Assembly (NCBI GenBank): GCA_030159075.1
Contig: BROG01000633.1
Location: forward strand, 248,001-312,000
Length of the DNA: 64,000 nt
Direction of reading: 5' to 3'
Origin: Atrina japonica
Taxonomy: Eukaryota; Mollusca; Bivalvia; Pterioida; Pinnidae
Numbering within the stretch: position 1 is the first letter of the stretch; every line of letters begins with the position of its first letter. Below the pieces are notes generated by a model. The model saw nothing but the letters and a program-made list of their open reading frames with translations. It was not told the origin of the DNA and searched no databases. Made by a program: the position numbers and the translations under genes. This document shows, one piece after another, positions 9,986 to 20,504 of the stretch.

Positions 9986-11051
9986 CATCCATCTATTATG
10001 ATCCTTCTAATCGGGGTGGTTATGCAGGTGTACAACCTCTCTATCGAGAAGTGAAACGTCGAAAGTATCCCATTTCTCTAAATGAAGTCAAACAATGGTT
10101 GAAAGAACAAGACACGTATACGCTTCATAAATCTATCAAGAGAAAGTTTCCTCGGAACCAAACGAGGAGTGACCGATATGGGATGAACAATGGCAATTAG
10201 ATTTAGCGGATGTATCCAACATCAAGACACACAATGATGGGTATACGTTTCTCTTATGTGTCATTGATGTTCTATCTAAATATGCTTGGGTCATCCCTTT
10301 GAAAAATAAATCTGCCAAAGAAATGGTACGAGGGTTTTAAGCAGTATTAAAACAAGCTAAAGGACGACGTCCTATTCGTATACAATCCGATAAAGGAAAA
10401 GAGTTTTTGAATCGTGAATTTCGTCAAACGTTTCATGATATTCATTTCTTTACGACAGACAATACAGAAACCAAAGCTAGTATTGTAGAACGGACCCTAA
10501 AAGCTCGCATGTGGAGATATTTTACTCATACTCGTTCACGTCGTTATGTTGACGTTCTACCTCAGATTGTTTAAGCTTATAATCAATCGTATCATCGTAG
10601 TATCGGTAGAAGTCCCATGAAAGTCAATCCTTCTAGTGTGTAAGAAGTCTGTGAGACCTTATACGGTACCCCTTCTAAAAGCCGTCCATTGCCCAAGTTT
10701 CATACAGGTGATCGCGTACGTATCAGTAAAGTAAAGCGTACATTTGATAAGGGATACTTACCTAACTGGACCACGGAACTGTTCACGGTCGAGAAACGAG
10801 TACTTGATCGTTATCCTTATGTGTATTACATCCAGGATGATCACCAAGAACGATTGGAAGGTACGTTTTACGAATCTGAATTACAACTCGTTGTGAAAAC
10901 AGATGATGTTTATGAAGTCGACGAGATTCTCGATCATAGAAAAAGACGTGTAGGTAAAAATCGTGTTATAGAAGAAGTGAAGGTACATTGGAAAGGATAT
11001 CCTTCTACGTTTGATTCATGGATCCCCAAATCCAACTTGATCGACCAGTAG
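9946..11051 (+). pseudogene. chromodomain integrase (DDE, retroviral-like) of the Polinton
   Basis: The enzyme inserts the element into host DNA. Catalytic Asp 1 is at 10200 (QLDLADV), Asp 2 at 10389 (QSDKGKEF), and Glu at 10488 (IVERTLK), with 32 residues between the last two. The C-terminus carries a chromodomain (about 10905-11049) with VDEILDHR and VHWKGYPSTFDSW, expected to bind modified histones and guide insertion. The sequence matches the F54H12.3-type transposon integrases of invertebrates. It is dead: the N-terminal part (9946-10200) is in a different frame, and in-frame TAA stops occur near 10338, 10572 and 10641. The chromodomain end (10689-11051) is open. Confidence 0.85.
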
Positions 11052-11343
11052 ACTCGGTAAGCCGAGTGTCTATCAGAGTGAACAATGAGCCCACCGAGCA
11101 AACACTCGATAGAGTGAGTCATACGCCTAGTACTACTTGGAAATGGTGCGGAGAAAACATACCTCGGAATGAAATTGTATTCTTTGTTCAAGTCATTCTT
11201 GCCTTTACTATCATCATAGCTTGCGTCGTTCATTGGCTTTGAAAGATGACAATAGTCAGTTCTGGATGGTTATGTTAAGTGGGTGTATGGGGTACATCAT
11301 GCCTAATCCTAGTATGAAACTACCTTCCAAAGCAAATCATTGA
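11018..11343 (+). pseudogene. small two-TM protein (one frameshift)
   Basis: The frame overlaps the integrase stop and reads about 74 residues, ending in a hydrophobic helix (FFVQVILAFTIIIACVVHW). Directly after it, another frame reads FWMVMLSGCMGYIMPNPSM to a stop at 11341-11343. The pair LSGCxGYIMPNP is typical of a short two-helix membrane protein found between integrase and capsid genes in related elements. A single shift near 11240 separates the two halves. Role unknown. Confidence 0.55.
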
Positions 11344-11410
11344 ATCTATAAAGACTTCAAGTTTCCACGTTTGAATCCATTCCTAAGGACTGTATTGATA
11401 GTAACACATT

Positions 11411-11965
11411 ATGACACTCATCGTTCATAAAGGGGTACCCCGTCAGAAAGGGTATGGGCTTCTCTTCCCTAAACTGACTCAATCGTTAACGAGAACAACT
11501 CATGGTCTGATCTCTCCGCAGAGAGGTGGGTTCATCAATCCATTAAGACTTGCAGGGAGTATCGTCAATACACTCGTAGGAGCATTTAGTCCTAGAGCAT
11601 CGGATATGCAATATGGCAAAGGTATTTGGTCAGACTTTCTCAAACCTACCATGACGAAAGCCATTCCTCATATAGCTAAATTTGCTTTGAATACGGGCAT
11701 GGATGTGATACAGAATAAACGTTCATTGAAAAATGCTCTTGTTCAACGATGAAAAGAAGCCGTGAGCAACTTAATGACGGGTCCTAAGAAAACATTAGCT
11801 CGTGCCCCCCTCTCATGTCGCTTCTCGTTTAGCAGGCAAGAAACGAACAGGAACAACGAGTCATACGAACAGTAGTATAAAAAAGAAACGAACGAGCCGT
11901 CCCTTTCAGTCTACTTCTACAAGTAAATCTAAACAGGTCGGAAGAGAGCAAGATATCTTTGACTA
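11411..11965 (+). pseudogene. pVI/pX-like small capsid-associated protein (frameshifted)
   Basis: The first frame (11411-11752) begins MTLIVHKGVPRQKGYG. It contains a Gly-rich portion with MQYGKGIWSDFLKPTM and a helix around IAKFALNTGMDVIQ. A strongly basic tail (KKRTGTTSHTNSSIKKKRTS) is read in another frame to a stop near 11965. Proteins with an amphipathic glycine-rich body and basic tail lie upstream of capsid genes in Polintons and resemble adenovirus pVI/pX in layout; that equivalence is inferred. Breaks lie at about 11752-11830. Confidence 0.5.
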
Positions 11966-11970
11966 ACAAG

Positions 11971-13297
11971 ATGATGATGCAAAAAGATTCCTGTGAGTGT
12001 AGTAGTGAAGCACTAGAGTTGTTTAATGTCCCTCCCACCAATGTAACCTTTAGAAGAAGGAAGATGGGTGGAATATTACCCCATCTCTAGTGTCAATACA
12101 CAATCTGCTCCTATTGAGTTTGAAATCAAGGGACAAGGCGATGAGTATTTGGATTTGAACCAGACCTATGTGTACGTAGAAGCTAAAATCGTCAAACAAG
12201 ATGGAACTAATCTAGCCGATGATAGTCAAATCACTCCCGTCAACAATTTGCTGCATAGTTTGTTTTCCGAGATCGATTGTAATCTAAATGGAAAAGTGAT
12301 CACTCCTGGAACCGATACCTATCCCTATCGAGCTTATCTCGAAAAGTTGCTGTCCTTTTCTAACGAAACGCTAAAATATCAAATTAGTGCTACCAGTTTA
12401 TGGTACAAGGATCAACCTGGACGATTTGACAAGTTGAATCCTCATGCCGATGATGTCGCCGAGAAAAACTCAGGATTAGCTGATCGTCATGAACGTATCA
12501 GTAAAAGTGAAACTTTTAATATGATGGATCGTCTCCATTTGGATCTGTTTGAACAGAAACGATTTCTACCTCATGGTATAGATGTACGCCTAAGGTTTAA
12601 TAGAAGTCGTGAACCCTTTTACATGATGTGTGGAGGAGGTGAATTAGGTTATTTGAAGAAATTACAAATGTATCTAGTGATACGTAAAGTGAAACCCATT
12701 GCAACTTTACTGAATCAGATGAACGAACAGATGAATACCAGTACTGCTAAATTTCCCTTGAGACGTGTAGAAGTGAAAACGTTTACCATTCCTGCTGGGA
12801 CACGTTCAAAGATTACAGATCATTTGTATCAGGGTCAAATGCCAAAACGTATAGTAGTAGGTATGGTGAGCAATTCTGCTTTCAATGGGGATGCGACAAA
12901 GAATCCTTTTTATTTTCAACATTTTAATGTCAATAAAGTGGATGTTAGTATCAATGGAGAAAGTCTTTGCACTCGTCCTTTAGAACCTGACTTTGAAAAC
13001 AACTTGTACTTGCGCTCATACTTGAGCTTATATCAAGGATTAGGTCGATTAGGAGAAGACTGGGCCCCTTCCGTGACCATTGACAACTATAGAAGAGGGT
13101 TTACCTTGTGGTGTTTTGATTTGACAGCTGATCAAGACAATGATCAGAGCAAGTTACACTGGATAAAAACAGGAAATTTACGCATCGAACTTCAATTTGC
13201 TCAAGCTTTAGCAGAGAGTGTGAACTGCATTGTCTATGGAGAGTTTGATAACGTATTAGAAATTAACAAACAGAGAGAAGTAGCTATAGACTATTGA
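11971..13297 (+). pseudogene. F54H12.2-like capsid protein of the Polinton (one frameshift near the N-terminus)
   Basis: The long frame 12068-13297 encodes 409 residues with [20 protein letters not shown] near its N-terminus, [18 protein letters not shown], and [20 protein letters not shown]. These are hallmarks of the F54H12.2-type family seen beside F54H12.3 integrases in invertebrates. The family is best explained as a virion structural protein. The gene probably starts at 11971 (MMMQKDSCECSSEALELFNV), in a frame that must change near 12055-12068. Apart from that break it is the best kept protein of the element. Major versus minor capsid protein cannot be settled without structure comparison. 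Confidence 0.65.
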
Positions 13298-13422
13298 AAC
13301 CATGCAAAGTATTCAAGGCTTGAATGCTCATCAACTCAATAGTATTTTATCACGAGACCCTTATGTAGGTCCTTCGTTCGGTGGAGTATACCCCAGAGAC
13401 GTTTTACCGGACTATCTACCTT

Positions 13423-13427
13423 ATGGC
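13423..13427. repeat. gypsy target-site duplication, left (ATGGC)
   Basis: ATGGC directly precedes the 5' LTR and recurs at 18178-18182 directly after the 3' LTR. Five base pairs is the usual Ty3/gypsy duplication. Confidence 0.92.
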
Positions 13428-13650
13428 TGTGATATCCTGGAATTAGTGTAACCCATTGTAAGAGTGAGCGGATGAATGATGTGTAATGAGGCTGATTCTA
13501 ATACATTGTACTTGTCTGCATCTTACGCGGAGTAATCCACCATGTGTTTTGAGAGTCCAGATTAAAGTGTCGAAGCGAGTGGACGCTTGTTGTTGTTCTC
13601 TAAGCAATGGGCCTGGGGCCCATGTCAGCGGTAAATATAAGTACCTGTCA
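13428..13650 (+). repeat. 5' LTR
   Basis: 223 bp, TG...CA ends, no difference seen from 17955-18177. Confidence 0.95.
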
Positions 13651-13668
13651 TTTGGCGACGAGGATGTA
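13651..13668 (+). other. probable primer-binding site
   Basis: TTTGGCGACGAGGATG directly follows the 5' LTR. The TGGCGAC start fits a tRNA 3'-end complement ending in the CCA of the tRNA (TGG). The primer tRNA was not identified. Confidence 0.6.
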
Positions 13669-13699
13669 CAGATGGTGAACTAACTATCTTGTTCAAAAT

Positions 13700-14533
13700 G
13701 GAACATTTACCATAATTTTCCGCCATTCGAATATGCGGACAAGGCAGACGCCGGCCCGAAATGGGAGAAGTACCTAGACCGCCTGGAACTATTATTCGTC
13801 GGAATGAATATCGAGGACACTGACAGAAAACGTTGCCCTATTACTTCACTACGGCGGTTGAACGAATCTATGACATCTATATGGCCGAAAAAGCGGATAC
13901 CGAGCCAACGTTTGATGCGACTAAAGAGGTATTGTCACATTATTTTTCTCCCAGGAAAAACGTCCAAATGGAGGTGTATAAATTTAGAATGTACACAAAC
14001 AATCTGCCACACAAATCTCTCGATGAATATGTTAACTGAACTTCGCAAATTAGCGAAAGATTGTGAGTTTTCACAATATTGACAGTGAAATACTTAGTCA
14101 AATTATTCAGAGTTGCAAATCTAATCGTCTCAGGAGGAGAGCACTTCGTGAAACAAACATGACCCTACAGCATTTACTTGATTTAGGCCGTGCAATGGAG
14201 GCTGCTGAAACACAGGCTACCGTGATGGAATCACAGAGCGAGCGTGTTACTGTAAACAAAGTTTCGACTTCGAGGACACAGTTTAGACCACGTGGCCGAG
14301 GCCGTGGTGCTAATCGTGGCAATTATACTAGTGCTACTGACTTTCCAAAAAAACGTTTTGATGGTGAACAGAAACAGTGTAGAAATTGTGGGGGAGTATA
14401 TCCTCATGTTGCTAGGTGTCCAGCTAAAGGCAAAAGGTGTTTGTATTGTAAACAGTTTAATCACTTTCGTAAAATGTGTCGGAAGAGACAGTCTGATACT
14501 ACAAGTACAAACACTATTAAAGACTCTGCATGA
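13700..14533 (+). pseudogene. gypsy gag (frameshifted)
   Basis: The capsid-like part is spread over several frames from about 13715 (NFPPFEYADKADAGPKWEKY) onward. The C-terminal part (14063-14533) is open and basic (RGRGRGANRG). It ends in two zinc knuckles: CRNCGGVYPHVARC, which departs from the classic spacing (CX2CX5HX3C), and CLYCKQFNHFRKMC, which fits CX2CX4HX4C. Gag proteins package the element RNA. Shifts occur near 13712, 13850 and 14050. Confidence 0.75.
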
Positions 14534-14579
14534 ACTGAATGTGCAACCAGTTTTAGACGCTTCATCAAAGTGATGATGA

Positions 14580-17545
14580 GTATTTGTATTCTATTAATTG
14601 TAGTAGACCTAATGGCCCTAAGTATGTTTTGAAAGTAAATGGTGTGGAGTGTGATTTCTTGTTAGATACAGGTGCCTCTGTAAATGTGTTTGGATGAGAG
14701 TTGTTTTGTTAAGCTCGGAATGCCAAAACTTGCAACTAGTCAACAGCCCCGTCTTGTCCCGTATGGAGGGGGTAAGGAGTTATCGGTCATGGGCAGTTGC
14801 TCATTGCGCGTCGAATCTAAGGGTATAGTACAAACGCATGAATTTTATGTTGTTCATGGTAACTACGGAGCGTTACTGGGGTATCCTACATGTCAGTCCT
14901 TAGGTCTTGTTCAGATTGTCAAGTCAGGTTTCTAATTCTGAGATAGTGAACAAATACCCTGACCTATTTCACGGAATTGGTAAGCTTAAGGGTAAGACGG
15001 TTACCATTCATATTGACGACACGGTCAAACCTGTCGCGCAACGAAATCGCAGGACACCGTTCCATTTGAGACCGAAACTCGAGGCCGAGATACAGAAGTT
15101 ACTTGGCGAAGATATAATTGAGAAGGTTGAGAAACCAACCAACTCCCTGGATTTCCCCTATAGTAACCCCGCCGAAGAAATCGGGCGAGATAAGGGGTAT
15201 GCGTAGATATGCGCGAAGCCAACAAGGCAATCGCTCGCGAACGACATCTAATGCCTACAGTCGAGGAGCTCATACATGATTTGAATGGAGCTCGTGTATT
15301 TAGTAAACTAGACCTTCGCCAAGGTTACCATCAGCTAGAGCTTGATCCAGCTAGTCGATACATTACAACGTTTAACACCCACATGGGTATTTATCGCTAC
15401 AAGCGACTTAACTTTGGCATCTCTTCTGCCAGTGAAATTTTTCAGGAAGCTATTCGTACTGTTATTCAGGGCATACCTGGTGCTAAGAATGTATCCGATG
15501 ATATTCTTGTGTTCGGTAACACAAAGGCGGATCATGACCGCGCGCTTGAAGCAGTACTACGTGCTTTACAGGATAACAATCTCAAGTTGAATAAGACCAA
15601 GTGTGAATTCAACTGTGACCGCATTACATTTTTTGGACTGGTGTTCAGTAAGGATGGCATTTCGCCTGATCCTGATAAGGTAGCGGCGATCCGTGACGCC
15701 CCGAATCCGTCTAATGTTCGAGAACTTAGGAGTCTTCTAGGCATGACGTCATACTGTGCTAGGTTTATAAAAGATTATGCAACTGTGAGTGAGCCACTTA
15801 GGCGATTGACACGTTCTGACACAGATTGGATCTGGTCAGCAGAGCAGGGGAATTCTTTTCAGTCACTCAAGTCTTTATTATCTAGTGATACTATTGTTTG
15901 CTTATTTTGACCCAGGTAAGGATACTGAGGTAATTGTTGATGCGAGTCCTGTTGGCGTCGGTGCCATATTAGTTCAGGAGAAATCATGTAGTTGCATACG
16001 CAAGCAGGTCATTATCCGATGTTGAGTCTCGGTACAGTCAAACCGAACGTGAGGCCCTTAGCATTGTATGGGCTTGTGAGCATTTTGATGTTTATTTACG
16101 CGGAGTGAGCTCATCACTTTACCGTTACTACTGACCACAAGCCACTTGAGACCATTTGGCAGCGTTCAAAACCGCCATTACGTATAGAGCGTTGGGGTTT
16201 GAGACTTCAACCATATAAGATGTCTATTCGCTACAAAACCAGGGAAAGATAACCCTGCAGAGATTATATGTCGAGACATCCGATGCATAGCACGACCAAG
16301 AATCATGTAACTGATTTAGCCGAACAATACATTCATTTTGTAACCTCAGAAGCGGTTCCGCAAGCTATGTCACTTGATTCGGTTAAGTTGATGACACGTA
16401 CTGACAAAACTTTGTCAAAAGCGATAGAATACGTACGTACCGGTAGTTGGCAAGATATGAAACATCTTGATGATCCTTATGTAGATATACTTGAGCTACA
16501 GTCGCTCAGGAGTATGCGCGATGAACTAGTTGTTTATTCAGACAGTATTCTTTTGCGAGATGGTCGAATCGTTCTTCCGAGAGCATTGCGAGAACAAGCT
16601 GTAAATATCACACACGAAGGTCACCAGGGTATAAGTCGTACTAAATCTTTTTTACGAGCTAAGGTCTGGTTCCCAGGACTTAACGACTTGGTTGAGAATA
16701 TGCTTAAGTCATGTTTAGCTTGTCAAAGTGTAACAGATAAACAGAACCGGTTTGAACCCTTTAAGATGTCTGATATGCTGCTGGTACTTGGGAAAACCTA
16801 AGTGCTGATTTTTGTGGACCTCTCCCTAGTGGAGACTATCTATTTGTACTGACAGATGAGTACTCAAGATATCCTGTAGTAGAGATATTAAAGTCGGTTT
16901 CTGCTAACGTGGTGATTCCAGTGTTAGATAAGATACTAGCATGCTTTGGCATTCCGAAGGTTATTAAGGCTGATAATGGTAGTCCATTTAATAGCTATCA
17001 GTTTAGGCAATATGCAGAAAATATGGGTTTTCAGCATCGACGTGTGACACCGAGATGGCCTAGAGCAAATTCTCAGGCAGAATCATTCAACAAACCGATG
17101 ATGAAAGCTGTGCGTGCCGCACATATACAAAGGAAAAACTGGAGACAGGAATTATTTAGATTTCTTCGACAGTATAGAAGTACACCCCATACTTCTACTG
17201 GTTTTGATCCATTCACACTTATGTTTCAACGGGGAAGTCGTACAAAACTCCCGCAAGTAAATGTGACAAATTCAAATTTGTATAGTGAGTGTGCTCAGTG
17301 GAACGATGAGATAGCTAAACGGAAGATGAAAGGAAATGTGTATTCCGAGAATATCTCCAATAACATTGTGCCAGGTGACATTGTGCTTCTTAGAAATGAA
17401 CAAAAGAAAAACAAATTGGATTCAGTTTATGACCCAGTACCTCGTAAAGTTGTATCTACAAAGGGTACAATGATTACCGCATCTTCAGTGAATTCCGATC
17501 ACCTGGTTACCCGGAAACTCATCGTTTTTCAAGAAAGTTCCTAAT
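14580..17545 (+). pseudogene. gypsy pol (protease, RT, RNase H, integrase; broken)
   Basis: Aspartic protease: LLDTGASVNV near 14662-14690. Reverse transcriptase: catalytic Asp at 15311 (FSKLDLRQGYHQL) and the Asp pair at 15497-15502 in VSDDILVF, where Ser replaces the usual Tyr-x, a form common in K02A2.6-type elements. RNase [13 protein letters not shown] region near 16130-16150. Integrase: H2C2 zinc site (HEGHQG...CLAC, 16612-16722), Asp at 16807, Asp at 16972 and Glu at 17080, giving exact D,D35E spacing. Shifts or stops occur near 14690, 14935, 15206, 15905, 16110, 16250 and 16795, so no full polyprotein can be made. Confidence 0.85.
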
Positions 17546-17940
17546 CATTTTCAACCTGAGAGTACAATGAGTGATATTATTCCTGAGGAGGATGAGGAAG
17601 TAATTCCCAGGTCAAAGACTATATCTGATAATGGGACACCTGTTAAAGTACCAGTTGAAAAAATCGTTCAAGCAATCTGAAAGTGGCAAATAAACAAGTC
17701 AACAATAACTATGGAGTTATTACTAGGTCTGGAAGGGTGGTACGAAAGCCCTCTGCTTTGAAGGACTATGTGTAACAATAATACATATAAATAAAACAAA
17801 CTGACAATTTCACATGTTGAACAGTTTTAAGTTTTTCTTCTTTGTGGACAGTTTAATTTTCTGATGATTATTGTTGATTTATATTTCAATTAGACAAATT
17901 GTTTATGTCTTACTAGTTGTAAGAATCCTGTAAAAAGTCT

Positions 17941-17954
17941 AAGGAAAGGAGGGA
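17941..17954 (+). other. polypurine tract
   Basis: AAGGAAAGGAGGGA, directly upstream of the 3' LTR, fits the plus-strand primer. Confidence 0.75.
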
Positions 17955-18177
17955 TGTGATATCCTGGAATTAGTGTAACCCATTGTAAGAGTGAGCGGAT
18001 GAATGATGTGTAATGAGGCTGATTCTAATACATTGTACTTGTCTGCATCTTACGCGGAGTAATCCACCATGTGTTTTGAGAGTCCAGATTAAAGTGTCGA
18101 AGCGAGTGGACGCTTGTTGTTGTTCTCTAAGCAATGGGCCTGGGGCCCATGTCAGCGGTAAATATAAGTACCTGTCA
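17955..18177 (+). repeat. 3' LTR
   Basis: 223 bp, no difference seen from the 5' LTR, followed directly by the ATGGC duplication. Confidence 0.95.
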
Positions 18178-18444
18178 ATGGCAAACATTCATTTATCGTC
18201 AATACAGATCCTCACGATCAACCAGGAGAGCATTGGGTTGCCATTCATTTCATAGGTCAACAGACTGCTGAATATTTTGACTCTTATGGGCTACCTCCAT
18301 GGATCTATCCTGATATCTATCAGTTTATGAAAACGCCATGCAGATCGAGTGATTTATAATCAACAGATGTATCAACACCCTCGCACCAAAGTTTGTGGAC
18401 ATTACTGTGTGTATTATTTACGTCAAAGACATCGAGGTGTCCCT

Positions 18445-18773
18445 TAGTCATGTTTTATTTCAATCGTTAAGTCGTCAACCTAGACCACGAAAGAAGAAGA
18501 AACATTGATCCTTTACTAAACGATCGTTTTGTTTGGAGATGGTTTAGAGAGCAAATATCGCATACCTGTACCTAAATCAACCGTGTATCAGTCCTGTCAG
18601 TCACGACAAGTATGGGTTTAATTACGTCAAGGAATCCGAACCGACCGATCTAGGACAAAAGCTGACGTTCTTTTGCTCCGCGCTGTATGGGCAAGATCAA
18701 CCGTAGTAGTGAGAAGTAATAAACTCTTTGTTGTTTATTTTTATTTTATTATTATTCACTGTATGTAGTCTTA
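18445..18773 (+). other. decayed tail of protease gene and 3' flank
   Basis: A basic stretch (PRPRKKKKH) ends at a stop near 18508. The remaining DNA up to AATAAA (18719) shows no protected frame. AATAAA may be the polyadenylation signal for the capsid/protease transcript. Confidence 0.35.
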
Positions 18774-18796
18774 GAGGGACGGCCCTAATCCTCTAT
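18773..18796 (+). terminator. 3' hairpin after protease gene
   Basis: TAGAGG and CCTCTA pair around a GC-rich loop; similar hairpins lie at 20013-20038 and 6303-6347. A 3'-end role is inferred. Confidence 0.35.
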
Positions 18797-18889
18797 GAAC
18801 TACTTCTAGTTTGAGCGGGGTAATAAAATGTTGAGTGAATATAAAATGTTTTTTATTGATGAGTTAAAAAACAATATAAAGTAAAAAAG

Positions 18890-19062
18890 AAAAGGTTCGG
18901 GGTGTGCATGAGAGAGAAAACAAAAAAAAAAGAGAAAGGTGAACATGTGGAGAGAGAGAGGGAAAAGAAATGAGAGAAAGGTGAACATGTGGAGAGAGAG
19001 AGAGAAAAAGAGAAAGAAATGAGAGAAAAGAAATAAGAGGAAGAGAGAGAGAAAAAACATGG
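18890..19062. repeat. purine-rich GA tract with a 40-bp duplication
   Basis: A nearly pure A/G strand. GAGAAAGGTGAACATGTGGA occurs twice about 39 bp apart. Open frames on either strand are low complexity and rejected as genes. Confidence 0.75.
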
Positions 19063-19162
19063 GGAATGGAAAGCGAGTACAGAGATACGATTCATGGGAT
19101 CACGTGACCTGATGGGTATGACATAGACTGACATCCCATCAGAGTGCACACAGAGAGAAATC

Positions 19163-19453
19163 ATGATTGCAACTGTATGGATGATCTGCTGTTCTCTATT
19201 ACGCAAAAGAATGAAACATCAGATACGATGTACTCCTGATTGGAATACTTATGTACGTGGAGTGAAAACACCCGCACATTTTATAGGGATTGTGTATCAT
19301 ATGTTTGATGATGAGATTTTTACGACAAACCGCTTATGCGTATTAGAAACCTTTACAGAAGATGTAAGTGCATTACGTCAAAATCCTATCTATTGGGAGA
19401 TCTACGGTATAACCCGTGACATGATCGAGAGACAGATGTGTACAAGCAACTAA
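19163..19453 (+). CDS. unknown Polinton protein A
   Basis: Ninety-six residues starting ATG at 19163. N-terminal basic/hydrophobic segment (MIATVWMICCSLLRKRMKHQ), then a globular-looking part with HFIGIVYHMFDDEIF and RQNPIYWEIYGITRDMIERQ. No family recognised. It is followed after about 110 bp by another small gene on the same strand. Confidence 0.45.
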   Translation: MIATVWMICCSLLRKRMKHQIRCTPDWNTYVRGVKTPAHFIGIVYHMFDDEIFTTNRLCVLETFTEDVSALRQNPIYWEIYGITRDMIERQMCTSN

Positions 19454-19562
19454 AAATAAATAGATGGGATGTCACGTGATTCACTCAGCTATTAAAACGG
19501 ACCAGATGAATTTTTGCTTGTGGACCACTACACTAGTTATTTTCGTCAACATCAACTACAAC

Positions 19563-19981
19563 ATGGAGCAGAGCTACAGTCAATCCATTGATAGTCAATG
19601 GCACATGGTGTACGCAGAAGCCATATTAAACAAGATGTACGAAGTAGCCAACACACTCAATGTTACGGCTGTGAGATTGATCATCCGAGTCAAAAGCAAC
19701 ATTCCTGCCTGATGATGTATGATGACGGCACAATGATGTTTCACTACTTTGACGAGGCTCTAGACACGGTGAACGAAATGAACATTTTGGAAAAATTTGA
19801 AGAAAGTTTTAGAGCAATCCAGCATTCCTAAAGCATTTAGAGACGTCTACAAACAGAAATTCTACTGCCCAGATTGGAGAGCTACTCAGTGGCGCAAAGA
19901 AACCGACCGAAACCGACTTTGGGATACGGTGTATCGTTTAATGGAACTGGCACCCCGTCTCCATAATGAAGTGACAGTTTA
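19563..19981 (+). pseudogene. unknown Polinton protein B (frameshifted)
   Basis: Three consecutive open stretches in different frames cover 19563-19712 (MEQSYSQSIDSQWHMVYAEA...), about 19712-19830 (MMFHYFDEALDTVNEMNI...) and about 19797-19981 (YCPDWRATQWRKETDRNRLW...). They have similar composition and abut, so a single ~140-residue gene with shifts near 19710 and 19800 is likely. No family recognised. A 7-bp-stem hairpin follows. Confidence 0.45.
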
Positions 19982-20012
19982 AGTTTTTTTCTTTCAATTA
20001 TTGTACATTTTC

Positions 20013-20038
20013 CAGAGGGATAAGCCCCTAACCCTCTG
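20013..20038 (+). terminator. 3' hairpin after the last Polinton gene
   Basis: CAGAGGG pairs perfectly with CCCTCTG around a 12-nt loop. Located 32 bp past the last stop codon. Confidence 0.4.
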
Positions 20039-20334
20039 CGAAAATACAGTTTGATTTCTTTTTTCATGGGGAAAATTAAAACATTAAAACATTAAAACAA
20101 AATTATTTTTGTTGTTTATGTATTTTATCTGGGTATAAGGTGTACACCTATAGTGTAAACATAATACTAGTACACGGTAGACACAAAGGTACAAGAGTTA
20201 TAGGGTGTAAAAAACACCATTGAGAAACTATGAGAAGGAGTAATAGTTTCACAAATTCTATGAGATGTTTTTGTTATGATGTATTCATTTCATTAGATAA
20301 AAGTCTAAATATAGTAAGTCATGTGACTAGAGAG

Positions 20335-20445
20335 AGGTTCAGTTCAGCTTGTGAAAACTCATTTGAGATCCGAAGCTCGAGGTGTTAACATCATAAGAAA
20401 AAACCACTACTTTTAGCATAGGGTGAGTGTTTCATTTTTTATTGG
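20335..20445 (+). promoter_or_regulatory. outward-facing Inr-exon-splice-donor-like module (right, copy 1)
   Basis: AGTCATGTGACTAGAG, then GGTTCAGTTCAG, then CGAAGCTCGAGGTGTTAACA, then GGGTGAGTGTTTCATTTTTT. Same order of parts as 20505-20610 and the left module on the opposite strand. Confidence 0.45.
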
Positions 20446-20504
20446 ACAAAATTGTTTTTCATACACTAAAAATAGAAACAAAAAAAGTCACATGACTAGA
20501 GTAT

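Larger units (their letters stand above)
13428..18177 (+). mobile_element. Ty3/gypsy LTR retrotransposon nested in the Polinton protease gene
   Basis: A 4,750-bp element with 223-bp LTRs that look identical, each starting TGTGATATCC and ending CCTGTCA, flanked by a 5-bp duplication. Inside are a primer-binding region, gag with two zinc knuckles, and pol in the order protease, reverse transcriptase, RNase H, integrase (the Ty3/gypsy order). Several shifts and stops interrupt gag and pol. Confidence 0.95.
13302..18444 (+). pseudogene. adenain-like cysteine protease, split by a retrotransposon
   Basis: These proteases mature virion proteins. The N-terminal part runs 13302-13427 and is cut by the gypsy element. 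Reading resumes at 18183 after the duplicated ATGGC. Catalytic His is at 18231 (GEHWVAIHF), Asp at 18279 (YFDSYG), and Cys at 18394 (VCGHYCVYYLRQRHRG); this His-Asp-Cys order with CGHYC is the adenovirus/Ulp1-type signature. The Cys motif is in a different frame from His and Asp, so a shift lies between 18282 and 18390, near the A-run at about 18330. The tail decays after 18440. Confidence 0.82.

Noticed and set aside
10200..10689. TAA read as a sense codon in the integrase
   Set aside because: Three in-frame TAA could suggest a changed code, but other genes of the element use TAA/TAG/TGA as ordinary ends and also carry frameshifts. Decay is simpler.
18445..19160. Hidden DNA polymerase B remnant
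   Set aside because: No polymerase motif was found in any frame, and the gap is far too short for the gene.
18806..19206. Ser/Phe/Leu-rich minus-strand ORFs
   Set aside because: Low-complexity translation of the GA-rich tract inside the Polinton.
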